Shown: positions 27,990-42,276, counted from the first letter of the stretch. The stretch: DNA of 64,000 nt from Macrobrachium rosenbergii (GCF_040412425.1 NC_089782.1:24797122-24861121); one strand, 5' to 3'. Notes: generated from the sequence alone by a model not told the origin. Made by a program: numbers and translations.

Positions 27990-29653
27990 ACATGAACAAA
28001 AAATCGTTTATTAAGAAGGAAATTCCTTTCTCACTGGTAAGTGAAATTGGGTAAAATCTTAGATTAAGAGATTCAGATTAAGATTGATAATGAGATCAAC
28101 AAATAAATTAGTGAAAAAGGAAACTAATGAAGGCAAAAACAAAAAACCCAAAAACAAAAAATAATAATTCCCTTGCCACAGGCAACAAAAATGATATCAC
28201 TATATGAAAAATACTGTAACTCTGTAATATGGAATGTTTGAGCCTAGATTGGTTAGGCCCGTGGTTCGCGCCCGGCCTACCGCCATCAGTCGACCCAATA
28301 GTGGACAGTGTGAACGGCAGTTACGAGTGAAAAATAAGAGCATGGGACAGGCAACCTTATCCCTCAAGACTTTGCAGGTACGAGAAGGCTCTACCCTTCT
28401 GGCGTCAAGGCAAAATAGTGCTAGACTTGGTAGTACCTTTACAGTATGTGGATGCGAACAGCACACTAATTCAAGAGACAGGTACTAAGGACGAAAGCGG
28501 AAGTTTCCTGTTTATGTAAAGCTTATTTATTAGCAGAAAAAGGATTACAATGACGTATTGCTTTAATAACAACATTAAAAACTACTAGCATAGAGTACTA
28601 GTGGATGGTCAGCTTATTCAACTTTTATATGGCAGGACTTCTTTCTGACAGAACTGAGTCTAAAGCAAGTCATCTTATCAACTGCACTTTACCAGAGTTG
28701 ATTATTTTTTGTCGTCGCTCTTGAGAACTGCATTGTTGCGTCACTACACCTGTCCTTCTAATGAATAGCGTACCTGTGGTACTAACGTCCCTTAGGGGAA
28801 GAGTGGGTCACATTGACCACTTTCTTTTTCGATATCTTAAAACATTTTCAGATTGATAGAACCCTTTGGCGTTTTCACCTTCATCAAATATTTCTTTGTT
28901 CACGGAGTGGGCGTGTCAACTCCGAGGGCATGGCTGTCACACGCGTGGAATTCCTCTCCTTATTTTTTGTGACCATCTCGGTTCTCATTGAGGCGTTTTA
29001 AACCACGACTAATGCAAGAAAAGACCCAAGGTCACCTGCGCGGAGTAAATCCCTTCGTGATGGACTTCATATTCAAAACACGAAGTTTGGAGAACAAATT
29101 TGCCTCTCTCGTGTATTTTAAGCATCATCCCTTAAAATCCCAATGAATGCACCTATTGTCTTTAATTACGCTGGTGGAATGCGACAGAAAGGTAGTTTGG
29201 GTAGCGGGGGTTGGGGTGTGGAAGGTAGGTAAGAAAAGTAGGGGTAGCAGGAGAGGAAAAAAAGTTCTCTGAATTATTCAGGTGAAGCAAAGGCTGTCTT
29301 CCCTAATCCGCATTCCATTCCGTCTTCAGATTTTGCAACTTGTTTGAGTTGTTACCTTCTCTTTTTCTTCTACCTGGGGCGTTTTGTTTGTGAAACCTGG
29401 TGGCCATTGATGACCCCAGACAATACCTTGAACCTGTTTACCATAAACATTTTTGTTAAAAGGCAAATAAAAAAAAGGGGGGTTCTTTTCCACCAAGGAC
29501 ATAATGCTGTGTACGCGCGTAGTGAAACGTGCGTAGCTAGAGTCAAATATCCCGTCAAATAAACACAAATTATTTTGTATTCAAATATGGCCCTAATAAC
29601 ACGAGATATTTCGGCCGAGTTTCCCTACTACTGGCTTTGGAATGCAGGGCTTT

Positions 29654-29813
29654 GATTGGTTCCCAGGAGTGTGTCTGGCCTCCCATTGGTGGATATTCGG
29701 CAACGTCACGGAAACGTTATCGAAACGTCACGGACTCGCGGCATCCGCGGCGGTGATTGGCCGCTGGAGGTGACTCGGCGACGATTGGCGAAGGAAGGAG
29801 TCCCTTGACGTCA
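29654..29813 (+). promoter_or_regulatory. KIBRA proximal promoter: four inverted CCAAT boxes and a CRE
   Basis: Four ATTGG (CCAAT on the minus strand) start at 29655, 29685, 29756 and 29784, spaced 30, 71 and 28 bp. Two CGTCAC half-sites lie at 29704 and 29726, and a full palindromic CRE, TGACGTCA, at 29806-29813. The region is GC-richer than its surroundings and no TATA box is evident. CCAAT boxes about 30 bp apart are a known NF-Y promoter arrangement, and TGACGTCA binds CREB/ATF factors. The KIBRA ATG lies 83 bp after the CRE. Use in vivo is inferred. Confidence 0.65.
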
Positions 29814-29838
29814 TTAGAACTTTAGTAGAAGTCTCAAT

Positions 29839-29859
29839 ATGGAGGACAGTGGACGGTAG
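29839..29859 (+). CDS. Upstream ORF 1 of KIBRA
   Basis: ATG GAG GAC AGT GGA CGG TAG, a six-residue uORF (MEDSGR) in the presumed 5' UTR. Whether it is transcribed depends on the unmapped start site. Confidence 0.35.
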   Translation: MEDSGR

Positions 29860-29861
29860 TG

Positions 29862-29897
29862 ATGAGAATTTTTCTGTGTTTTTCACTGAAAACATAA
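29862..29897 (+). CDS. Upstream ORF 2 of KIBRA, stop overlaps main start
   Basis: An 11-residue uORF ([11 protein letters not shown]) whose TAA (29895-29897) shares its last A with the KIBRA ATG, forming TAATG. Such an overlap is compatible with termination-reinitiation, but could be chance. Confidence 0.35.
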   Translation: MRIFLCFSLKT

Positions 29898-30024
29898 TGC
29901 CTAGAAGACGAAATGGAGAGTTGCCGTTACCGAGTGGATGGGAAATTGGACACGATTACGACGGAAAGATCTATTTCATCGATCACAACAATAAGAAAAC
30001 GACGTGGATAGATCCGAGAGATAG
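29897..30024 (+). CDS. kibra: KIBRA coding exon 1 (WW1)
   Basis: Starts [16 protein letters not shown] and encodes the whole first WW domain, with Trp15, Tyr26 and Trp37 ending in [10 protein letters not shown]1 binds PPxY partners in the family. Donor ATAG|GTAGGC, phase 2. Confidence 0.93.
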
Positions 30025-30031
30025 GTAGGCC

Positions 30032-30083
<52 letters not shown>

Positions 30084-30251
30084 GCCATTCCTTTATTATA
30101 ATTACGTGCTAACCCGTTCGTATTAGTGCCGAGTCGTGCTTGCTACTGTGTCTGACGGATACGCAGATCGTCCTGAGTGTGATTCGAAGTGGTTTGGTTT
30201 TGGAGACGAAGGTTCAGACGAGAAATAATCATTTGGCCTCCTTTTTTGAGA

Positions 30252-30287
<36 letters not shown>

Positions 30288-33200
30288 ACTGTGTCCGTAT
30301 GTGTTGTTCGCATGCCAGTCTCATGGCCGCATATTTCCGTTATATTCCGCCTTTTCTTCGGCCCTGGAACCGAATTTGGCGGCGTGAATGTGCATTTGGC
30401 GAACGGAAAAGTGGCGAATTTGTGATGTGGAGGGGCAGAAATGCGGCCCCAACATTTTGAAGTGGTATGTGAGTGTGTGACCCTGGCAGATAAAGCTTTG
30501 GAATGTTTGGTATGCAGGGGCCGGGAGGTGGTGGAGGAGAGAGGGGATGGGGGAGGGCTTTGGAGGACCTAAGGGGTCTCGTAGCCTACAGTAGGGAAAT
30601 GGGGAGGAGGGGAGGGTGGGAGATGTTGTTAGAGGAATGATGCTCGCATTTTGCGATGTATTGGATGTAGGCCTAGTTGTGATTGTTGATTGGCGGGGAA
30701 TTCTCATTCCTGGCGTCGTTTTTGTGCCCAGTGGTTTTGTTAGGCTACGTGCATCCTTCTCCAGCCCTGCATTTGGTCTCTGGTGTTGCAACATAACCTT
30801 AGTATGACGAGTAGACAGTAATTGCTGAATAAAGGCTAGTTAAGGCTCAGTATGACGAATAGACAGTAATTGCTAAGTAAAGGCTAGTTAAGACTGTGTT
30901 TAAATTAAATCATGACATTTATACAATTGCAAGGTTATTTTCAAAGATCAGACAGTGCATAATTATATTAGGCAAAAATTCCTCAAAATTTAAAAAATTT
31001 TAAAAATGGCCTGACATATATACAAGGTTTGGCATTATTATCAGGCATTTAAAATAAAAATATATAGTAATTAATTTCTCCACGCCAATCATAGCCTAAT
31101 CTTAATCTTTCATTTATCCCGTTGGTATTTCTTCAGCTTCTAGCCTAATCTCACGTTATTATTATTGTTATTGTTCTTTCCATCCATTTGTTGTTAATGT
31201 TTATCATGGGAACTCAACTTTATTTGGTGTGATTATGATACAGCACACATATCAGTTTATGAGGATTTTACTTTTGGCCAGTTTATTTTAGGACTTATTT
31301 GATGATTTTCTTAGGTGTAATTAGATATTCTTGTATGTGGAGCTATACAGAGATTTAATTGTTAACATTTTAACCAGGTTATTGATTTAATTACTGGACT
31401 GTGCTTAAATGCTTCATGTTTTGATAACTGCATATTTGAGTAGTGTATTTTTGGGGTGCAAGTTCTGTTAAATTGTTATAGGGAATATGGGAGTTTTACC
31501 AGATTTGATTGTTGAGTTTAGAAGTAAGTAGTGAGGGGCTTTTGTTCATTGTGGAACATGATCAAGATATAGGCTAGTTAAAATTGTTTATATTTAGGTA
31601 CAGGTATCAGATCTATTGGTCTCTCAAGGAAAAGTTACGTAGGACTTTTTTTTATTTTACTAATTTATTATTGTCACACAGTACCAGGTGTTACATTGTT
31701 GTTTTGTAGTGGGAATTGTAATAAGTGAAATAAGGGTATATCCTGCCTTTGAAAATCACATGAGTAAGCATTGAAAAACAAGAAATACAAATGGGGACGT
31801 AAACAGGCTGTCACGAATTTTGTTATGGGAGTAAATTTACATTATTGATCAGTTAGCAGCGGTATTTTTTCACAGTGATTTATTAAAGGTGTAATGTACA
31901 GGGATTTTGTAGAAGTGTAGTATAGTGGCATTTTTCATTTCTAGTAATTTAGTTTTGATGAAATTTAAATGCTTAAGTAATCCAAGGCTGGTAACAATCC
32001 TGTAGATTAAGAATACCACAGTGAAAAGTCAAAGATTTGTTAGTTTGTTTTGTAGTCAGTAAAGAATTGTTTGGAATACTGCAGTACCGTTGTAATTCAT
32101 GGTAAAAGTTATGAAATCACGGAAAATAAGATAAAGTCTCGTTCCTTTAGAAAATAGGTAGGATACCTATAGAAAATTCATACAGTAATTTTGTCAATAG
32201 GGCTAATAAACAATTTTGCAGGTATGCAGTTACTGTATTTAATCTAGAACCTGTGTAGTCACTTTAAAATACCAAAATGAGTATCATAACAATATCAGTT
32301 CAGAATTATAGTTGGAGGAGGAACATGAGCAGATCACTGTATCATTTTTGCAAGGGCCAAAGACCAAATGATACTCTGTGGCTTTCAAAACTATTAGGGG
32401 TTAATTGTTGTTACCATTGCGAAACTGCACTGCAAGGGTTAACATTTTTTGAGGTGAAAGAATCATCACTATTGTTCTTGTCACCATTGTTATTCATTGT
32501 ACTTAAAGGACAAAAAACATTCTGAAGTGGAGTGAGTAAAACAGTCTGAAGTGGAATGTTCAGCCTGAATGTTTAACCACAACAATGCTATAATAAGGCT
32601 TTTTTATGATATAAATTTTAACAACAGAGCAGTTATTCAGTTGTAGTGCATGGTGGTAATGCTGTTTATACTGTTTACAGATTGGAATGTTTTAAATTTT
32701 AGTTCATTCTCGTTGTTGTAACAGAAAGAGAATTGCAAGAACATTGCAGTATGAAGTCAACTTGATCTGTGATGAAAGTTTAGTGTTGATAATAAGGATG
32801 ATAGGCAGTCGTTGGGGCTGTCTTGGGTTAGCCTTGACCATGATTGAGGGTGAGATGGGGCAAATCATCTTAAGTGAAGTGGTCACCACAGATTTGATGA
32901 TACACCAAGGTATGAGGAAAGTGGGATCAGGAGAAGAGTGCCTTTTGTTCCCTCTTTGTTTTGAATGAGTGTGCTGGAGAATTTGCTGCTGTACGATTGT
33001 GGTTGGGATAGGTTTACTCAGGTTTTTTATCTTTCATTGGTACTGTTTGCGTGGGTAAATTGTATTTACCAAGTTTAAAATTGTTACTATCTTTTACCAG
33101 TGAATTGTGTATGTTTCTGTTTTGATTCTCAATTTTTACCTTAAGCTGCTTGTTTTTGGTATGTACAAAATTTTTTTCATGGTGAACAAATCATTGAAGA

Positions 33201-36200
33201 TACTTTTATTTATTTTCTCCCTCTGAGATGTATGCAGTATCGTGAAGTAGCAGTAGAAATGTCTACTGAATTTTAGACACATAGGCTACACTGTCATCAA
33301 ATACAGTAATGACTGTTATAGCTAGCCTACATGCTAGACTTGAACTGCTATAACTGCTGTGCATTAATGTGCTGTTATACCTAACGTCATCAGATTCATT
33401 TGGAGCAAAGCCACAAAGGCCACTCCTCCAGAGGAATCCCCCACAGAATTGAATGGTCTTATGTGAAAAAATAGAGTAAGAAGAGTCAGATATAGTAAAG
33501 AATAGGAAATAACAAAAAAGTTAATTAATTGAACATCTAATTCAAGGTCTATGTACTGTATAGGGTCAAGGGAATAATGATCAACATAGTTTCAATCAAT
33601 ATCTCAGGGTCAGAGGCATTGCTTAGTTATTCCTTTTATCATCTTCCGTATCACATGTGATTTTGATTGTTTGAATTGCTTTAATTGCATAAATAGCAAT
33701 GGTTTAACTAAGTTTTACATTTGAACACATCATTCACTATACTGTACAGTATTTTGACCTTCCCAGTCAAGACTGTGGTTCATGTTGGTTACTGTACTGT
33801 ACTTGTAAAGCCACAAGAATTTCTGGTTATGTTTCTTTTATTTGTTTCAAGTATGTTTTGGTCTTGGAAATTAAAGTGATCATATTCAATACTACTGGAG
33901 AGCATAAAAGGTTTTGGAAGGTGGAAGGAACACAGTATTGTATTATAAATGGCTTTGTTATATGCACTGGAAGATAGCATCATTTTGACAGGATGTTGCT
34001 GTGTATTTTTATTTATTTTTGAGCTGTACATATGACTTATTATTCTTCATATTTGATGTCTAATCACTACATATTTTGTTTTATTGTAACTGGAAGTTGT
34101 TTTGCAGTTGAAGTAAAGATGCTTAGACATTATTACAGAATTGTCCATTATCAGGTTCACAACTGTCAGTTTTTTAAAATTAGTGAACATGAAAAAAATG
34201 GTTTAAAAAGGAATAGCAGCTCAAATTTGACTGCCCAGTATATGTTACATTTTAACAGTTTTTGTATCCCCTTAAAGATTCATTGCTCATTTATTTTTTG
34301 TGACATTTCTGAATTCTTAGTACCTTTGTGTTCATAGTCAAAGATCTTTTGGGAATTGTTATTTTTATATTTTGATTTGGTTATGGAAAGACTGTAGAAT
34401 ACTCTTTTTTGGTGAAAAAGATGTTCAGAGTTAATTTGAAAGGAGATTGCTGTAATTGAGTGAGTGCCGTATTGCTGAGTGAAGATGCTGTGAGAATGCT
34501 GGAGTAGCTGTGAATACGTGCAGAATATTGCACATGTTAATGTGCAGTGGTGCATGCCTAATTGATACCATCTATTGTTGAGAGAAGAGAACTAGAGTGT
34601 ACGCTATAGTACTCTACTGCACAGTAATTTGAATAATTGCCTTGCTGACCTTCATAATCATATCATTTGTTGTGCCCTTAAGGATACAGAGGCTATTCAA
34701 ATGTACAATTTTGATCACAGGGTTATTCAGTTGAAGTTTGATTGACTTGTTTTGCTTGGTTGACAAACTTCCTAATTCACTGGTTGATCATTTTGTACTT
34801 TTTGGTATAAGGACTTTGTACAGATAATTTGGATGTAGTTAATGAGTAGAACAGTATGTGAAGCAACATTTGAAAATGATCACTTACACGTTTTCATGTT
34901 TCCTTTACAGTTATACCAAGGCCCAGACATTTGCCGATTGCGTCGGCCATGAACTTCCTTATGGATGGGAGGAATGCTACGATCCACAGATTGGTGTTTA
35001 CTACATTGATCACATTAATAGTAAGTTGTTCATGTCGTTTGTAATTGCATTAATTGAATTTTTTTTTTTTTTTTTAAGAATATTCGTGTATTCTTAAGCC
35101 AGTATACCTTCTGTTTAAATCTTGATGGTACCTAAATGATTGGCTTCATATCCAATTTTTATTATAACTTACCAACATTTTGAACCAGAATTGGTCATGA
35201 TTTGGGGAATTTGGTAACTGATGAGGAATTCCAGATTATATAAAGTGAAATCATTGTTATCTACAGTGTACAAACATATGGAGCAATGCAAAGTGTTCTC
35301 TTTATCAGTTAGACTTCTATAGAATATAATGTGATGGAAAACAGTGTAAAGGGAGAGAAACGTAATAAAATACAGTTGAATAACAAATTTTAAAAATTAG
35401 GGCATGGAGGCTTGGCTCTTGAAGGTAGCAGCACACCCATGTATTAAGTAAGACACCAACATCAGCTTCTGCCCAAAGACTGTTCCAAAGCTTTACTGGG
35501 AAAGGGATAAAACCACTGTTACTCAGCACCTGATTAGAATAAGGATGTTGACACTGCAAAATGACTAGCTTGCACAACTCCAGAAACTTACTAAAAGTGA
35601 GACTAACACTCAAAATAAGCACATGATAATTGTCTAAAAGATGTCCCAAGGATGATAATGCCATTCAAATGGGAGAATGTCTCAACAATATGAGAAAAAA
35701 AATTGAATCCTGTGGGATTAATTCCACCTTTTCTGTAAATAGGAGAACACTTACAAGTTCCTTGTTGGGCGAGTCGGTAGAGTTGTGAGCTAGCACTCGC
35801 TAGGCCTGAGTTTGAGTCTCCGGCCGGCAAATGAAGAATTAGAGGAATGTATTTCTGGTGATAGAAATTTATTTCTCGCTATTATATGGTTCAGATTCCA
35901 CAATAAGCTGTAGGTCCCATTGCTAAGTAACCAATTGGTTCTTAGCCACATAAAATAAGTCTAATCCTTCGGGCCAGCCCCAGGAGAGCTATTGATCAGC
36001 TCAGTGGTCTGGTAAAACTAAGGTATACTCAACTTAGAACACTTACATACACATGTACCTGGATTGTTGTTTAAATGATGCAAAAGCTTATTAAATTGAA
36101 GTTAACTCCAGTTACAGTCAGACATTAAGTCAGTCTTTAAATAGTTTACCAATGCATATTGAATGTTGAAGATATACAAGAATTGTATTGGTTTTGTGCC

Positions 36201-39200
36201 ATGTATCGGACAAAGTTACCAGCTATATCATTTTGCATTAACAGATAATGTTGCTAGTAAGACCTGGAGCAGAGTCTCCTTGCTACCCTATCAGATGTAA
36301 GCAGGTTAAAACAACTCTTGACCTTTCCAGATCAAAAGATGAAGTTGTCTAGTGGTTCCTTGAAACACTGCTGATCCTCTTCCCAAATTGGTTTGTTGAG
36401 GTCATTCACCCTTTATTTGGTTATCTTGCATGTATAAAATACACTTGGTAGGGGATAGTGCTGTCAGTGCACCTGACGTGGTGCACTCTAGGTATTACTT
36501 AAGGTTCTTTGCAGCTTGCCTTCGGCCCGTAGCTGCAACCCCTTTGATTCCTTGTACTGTATTTGTATTCATATGCACTTTCTACCATCTTGCTATCCAC
36601 TGTCTCCTAACAATTATTTCATAGTGCAGCTGCAAGGCGTTCCTCTTGTTACACCTTTCAAACCTTTCTACTCCTGATTTCCCTTTCAGCATTGAATGAC
36701 CTTGTAGGTCCCAGTGGTTGGCCTTTGGCCAGAATTCTATACAGGCAGTCCCCGGTTTACGGCGATCCTGTTTTACAGCGCTTGTTTAGCGACGAAAATC
36801 GGCAATTTTTGGCGCTGAAAATTGCCGATTTCTGCTTATCGGTGCTGATAACTGGGTATTGGCGCCATTACATACCTAACAGAGGCACCAATAACCAAAA
36901 ATCGGCGCTTTTCGGCGCTGATAATCCCCAAAAATCACTGAAAAAGCACCGAAAATCACCGATTTTCAGTTAGAAGCGATTTTCGGTTATCATCACACCC
37001 TCAGAATGGAACCCCCACCGATAACAGGGGACTGCCTGTGTTCTATTCTATTCTATTCTTTTCACCTTTTATTTGGTTTCATGCATATATACTGTATATA
37101 AAATACAGGTTCATTAGGTCCTTGACTTCCATCACATCATTTTATTTGAGCTTCATGATGACAGTCTGGCACTACAGGCTCATACTAAGTGCATTGGGTT
37201 TTTTGCACTTGGTACAAAATGTTATGCAGTAGTACTTGTTCTTAAATGTTCAAGGAACACTTTTAAAGCTAGCAAAGAATATTAATGAGGAATAATTAGT
37301 CCATAGATCTAAATTGGGTAGCAAGTTCCAAATACTCTACCAGCATACTATGAAGTGGGTATGGTAGCGTGTGTCACATTGTCACCAGACTTTTTGTACC
37401 CTGTAGGAGGGGTAGTGCCATTAGCGCACCTCATACGGTGCAATGTAGGCATTACTGTACCTCCATTCATAGTCTCTCCCTCTCCTAACAATTTTTATCA
37501 AGTGCAACTGTGAGGTTTTCCTCCTGTTACACCTTTCACACCTCTACTCTTAATTTTCCTTTCAGCTCTGAATGACTTCATAGGTCCTAGTGCTTGGCCT
37601 GTGACTTAAATCTTATATTCCAGACTTTTTGTAATACTGATTAATGTTATTCTAGCTGACCATTTCTATGATTGTGATTTTCATTGATCCAGAAAACTTG
37701 CAAATTTTTTTTCTCTTGACTAAAGTTTTTGGCGTGCTGTGTAATTGATACATTATCCATAATTTGTAAGATGATGATAGAAATGTTTAGCAGTAATAGA
37801 TTTCTGGTCATATTGTTATTAAAAGATGTAATTAATTATACTTATAATTTTTTTTTATTAGGCTTTTCTGATTTAACCCCCTCCCCCCACCCAAAAAAAG
37901 CCCAGTCTTAAACTTATGTCCATTTGATAGGTGTTAATAGAATCCTTGTTGAAATAATGTGATTAAAATCTGCTTTGAGTAAATATTAGAATCATCATTG
38001 AATAAATGTTAACAGTTATTAAAATCCATGTTAAATAAACTTTTTTTAATTCAATTTAATTTGTTAATTGATATAAGGAAGCTGTGATGTAAAGAAAATA
38101 TAGTACTGTACTCTTTACTCTTTTCTCATAATAGCTAATATCTCCAGACATCTTTGAATGGCTTGAAAGTATCGCTCAGTATTCTGGTTAAATTGTCGTC
38201 ATTACTGAATCAGTCCATTTGAAATGAGCAGCTGGTAATTTGTTGTGATTTATGGGGAGGTGTTTCTAAAATTTTGCCATCTAGAAAATAGTACATGTAT
38301 CTAGCTAGGCATTCACGTTTTTATTGCAGCAGATTTTTTGTTTTATGACAAAGTTATTTCTAAATTTTTTTGTTAACTATCAATAATAATATGCATATGT
38401 TTTCAGAGCAAAACCAAATTGAGGACCCCAGATTAGCATGGCGGCAAGTTCAGGAGGCTATGCTCTCCGAATACCTGTGTTCAGCTCAGAACGACCTGAG
38501 TGCCAAGCAGGACATCATGCAGGTCAAGGCTCAGCGTCTGGCATTAGCGCAAGATGAATATCATCATCTCAACACTACTCTCACCAACCTTTTTAGCTCA
38601 AGATCCTCATGTAAGACACAAGTTTCTTGTTTTCACATTTAATGTAATTGTATTGATGATTCCATTTTGAACTGTGTATGAAATTTTTTCCTTTATTGTG
38701 GAAGGGTTAATAGAATTTATTTCAAGGCTAAAGTAAGTGTAAGAAGAGCTTTTATTTATGATTGAAGAACTTTTGTATACTTGATTGATTTTTTAAGTAC
38801 ACTAGGTAATGTACTGAATAGGGGTCTAGTCTAGTGACATCTGAAAAGTTTTATTTGAAATCGTATAGCAATAAGGGGCGTACTGTATATAAGGGGAGAT
38901 AAATTTTCTTTTGAGTATACAGTAATTTAAAGAGAGAGCATTTTGAGTTTAATTATGGTGTGAATCTTATTCATTATTTGTCGTGTCTTGTTATACAGTA
39001 AGTTCGAGTGGCAGTGGTGCGGGACGTTATGATACAGATTTGCTCAAGGCAGATGTAGCTCTGGCCAGGAGTCGTGTTAGTCGTCTAAAAAGGGAACTTC
39101 ATCAGATAAAGCATGAGGTTGCAAACACTGAGGCTGGCATGCAGACATTGGCACAGTGAGTTGATTTGCGTACATTATTGCTGATATATTACTATCACAG

Positions 39201-42200
39201 TTATTGTTACGTTCATTTGTTTTTACCTTCCCTCTTTTTCTTTTTTGCACTACCATTAGTTATGTAATGTCTCCTTTTTTGTTACTTTTAATATTTTTTA
39301 TTTTTACAGAGTTCAAGAAAAGTTGAGTGGATTAACCACACCTTACAGTATAGAACAGGCACAAGTTATTGTTGCAGAGCTAAAAAACATAGAGGAGTCT
39401 TTACGAGCTGGAGAAAAGGAGAAAGCTGAGCTTATCAAATCTTTGAATGTGTTAAGAGAAGACATTATTGCATCTGAAACTACCCAAGCTATTGAAGTAA
39501 ATCTTGAAAAGGCAGCTGAAAAGTATAGCACAGCCTCACAGACTGACTTTTGTGGCGAGGTAATATTTTGTCCCCTTGAGTGCTGTGGTGAAATAGCTTT
39601 CCTATCACAGAGGTAGATTTGTGCCATGAAGTTTTTTTTTTTTTTTTTTTTTTTTTTTAAGGTGTGGTATTTGTACCAAGTTTTCATTTCCATTGGCACT
39701 AGACTTTGAATGTGCCACCTCAACATTACATTTCCTCTTTTACAAATTTTGCATACTAATGTAGATTTATATAAAGTTGTAAGTATGAAGTGGAACAGTA
39801 GGTGTTGGTAGTTTGAAGATCTCATTTCCTTATTGCTGTAACAGTAAACGTGAAATGTTTTTGGTGAATGTTTATTTTTATAAGTTTGAAGTAACATTTA
39901 TTTATACTGATTGATAGTAAATAAATGTGATCTTTTGTTTTTTTATGTCTTATAGAAAGAAATAACATTTTTATAAGAATTACATTTTTTTTTTATTGTA
40001 GGGAATGCCCCTTGGAGCAAGGTTAGCTGAACTTACAAGACTCAAGTTGGAGTATGACTCTGCTAAAAGCACACTCAAAGGGTTGCAACATGACTTGGCG
40101 GGATTAGAGGAAAAGCTGTCTCCTGAAGACCTCCAAGGTGACAGGGATAGAGTTGTACTCATTCAAGAAAAGGAGCAGCTACTTCGGGAGTATCGAAGTG
40201 TTCGTTCATATACTCGTGACCCTTTACAGGTAAGTGCCTTTTATTCTTTATTATATTCTTGCTGTTTATGCTGTTATATACTGTATGTCAGTTGAGAGGA
40301 AATTTTAATGTTATAAGTATAAGCAAAACATCACCTCTATAAGTAAAATTTTTCTTACAGGTGTGTGAATTAGATGAAAAAATAAATCAGTTGGAGTGTG
40401 ACTTAGCAAAAGCTTTAGAGGTTAGCAATAAAGCTGTGGCAGAGCGGCTGTCCCTGCAGGAACATAGACAGGAACTACTGTGCAGGTTGCGTGATACTGT
40501 ACGCATCATGGTTAGTCTGGAGGGACAGCTGCGTTCTCTGTCGGCATCTACTCTTTCCGTGTCTTCATCGTCTTCCTTAGGTTCTCTATCTACTTCTAGT
40601 AAGGGCTCTTTATCCAGTCTCTCATTTACTGATATATATGGGGGACAGCAATACTCTTCAAGTGAGCATGTTGCTCTTAATATGAATGAACTTCAAAAGC
40701 GTGTAGAAAGACTACTTAAATCAAACTCAGAGGCTGAAAGGCAGTATGCTGAAAAGTTACGGTCTCTTGAGGAGAGCAGTGGTAATTCAGCTGTATTATC
40801 TCAGTCTATGTTATCATTATCGCCACGGAGCTCGCTTTCCTCTTTGTCCCCACCTACCTCTGCGTGTGATGCTGTATCTGGCATGGACCCATTAGCACCT
40901 CCAAGGTTCACCCCGGGAGAAGCAAATGGGAATGGCCCTCTCAGTGCTGTTGACCTTAGTTCAGTACATGACAGGTTGGCAGAATTGTGTCTAACACCTG
41001 GTAGTGCTGAGGGTGGATCCCACAATCCTCCAACACCTCACCTTGCCAAGGCTGGGGTAAAACAATTAGAAAGTTTATCAGTTGGCAATAAACAAGTGAA
41101 AGAATTGACTGAATACGAATTTAACGTTGGGAATACGAGTGTAAGTGGTGCATTACTGGGAAGGGTTACTGGTGACAGTGATTTGTTGTATGATATGGTC
41201 GAGGAAGAGGAGGAAGGTTGTGGCGGGGGGAGTGAAGATGGAAATGCACGGACAATGTCAGCGGCTGTCAGTGATGAAAGTGTAGCTGGCGATTCTGGAG
41301 TTTATGAGGCGTATCCTAAAGGATCTGTTTCTCCGCCAGAGACACCTCAGGTGCAAATAAAACTTAGGTAAGTGAATAGTTCTGTTTTTTATTTTTTTGT
41401 AAAGAAAATGTTGTGTTTGGTAACCTGCTTTCTGCATTCTGTGGGAGTTTTTTAAAAAGCTAACTTTAAAGCCTAATTTGTATATTATTAGTTTCCATTT
41501 TTATTTTGTATGTTACATATTTGGGGTTTATTAGTAAAGTTGAGAAGTGTGGTAAATCAGAACAAATTTAGGTTTTATGAAGGTAGAATTTTTTATATTT
41601 TAGGGAGTACTAATTAAGATTATTAGCAGTTTATATTCTCATAGATGTAGGAGTGCATTGATGGCACCTTATTTAACTTTGATAACTAACAAAAACTGAA
41701 GCCACATACCATTATGGTGTGCTCATCCGAGCATATGTCGTAGTAGTGTAATATTTTAGGTAAATTACTTAGAATAATTGCAGTACTTATTGGATAGGAA
41801 TTTGATGTCATTGGTCGTATGTTAAACTACCTTCAGTAGTAATATTGACAAGTATAACTGTACAGTAGCAGTATATTTTTTATATTTTTTTTACTTTCCA
41901 AAATCTGCCTTTGACCATAGACTTTTCAGTGCGAAAGAGTATGCCTGCTTAAACATGGACAAAGATTCTGGAGTAGGAGGTAATATTGATAACTGCTGCT
42001 CAGCTAGGCAGGTTGAAGTACGTCATGTCTAGGGTTGAATGTTATATGCTGATTGGCTGAATGGGAATGCCATGTGTCCATTGGCTGAATGATATGCCAG
42101 AAGTTGGGGTTGGGAAAGTATTAGTCATGTTGACTGGCATTTGGAGCCGAGCTATGATTGTCATTTAAAGTTTTATTACTACAGTTGTGTAAAATCAGAT

Positions 42201-42276
42201 GCATTTCTTTTATTTTTAGATTATATTTTAACTTAATTTGGAATTTAAAAGTAAATTATATAATATATATATACAC

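Noticed and set aside
28200..28488. Overlapping open frames on both strands
   Set aside because: Both strands are open for about 85 codons in a GC-richer patch, with no recognisable family; probably a repeat remnant.
30321..30794. 157-codon minus-strand open frame in KIBRA intron 1
   Set aside because: Low-complexity Pro/Thr reading of a GC-rich intron start; no domain, splice context or conserved motif recognised.
35764..35835. A possible tRNA gene
   Set aside because: A and B boxes are degenerate and the sequence continues into a SINE body with a second copy of its tail at 45069; it is a SINE head, not a tRNA gene.
39343..39897. 184-codon minus-strand open frame
   Set aside because: Antisense shadow of KIBRA exon 5 and its intron, with a poly-K run from the T27 tract.
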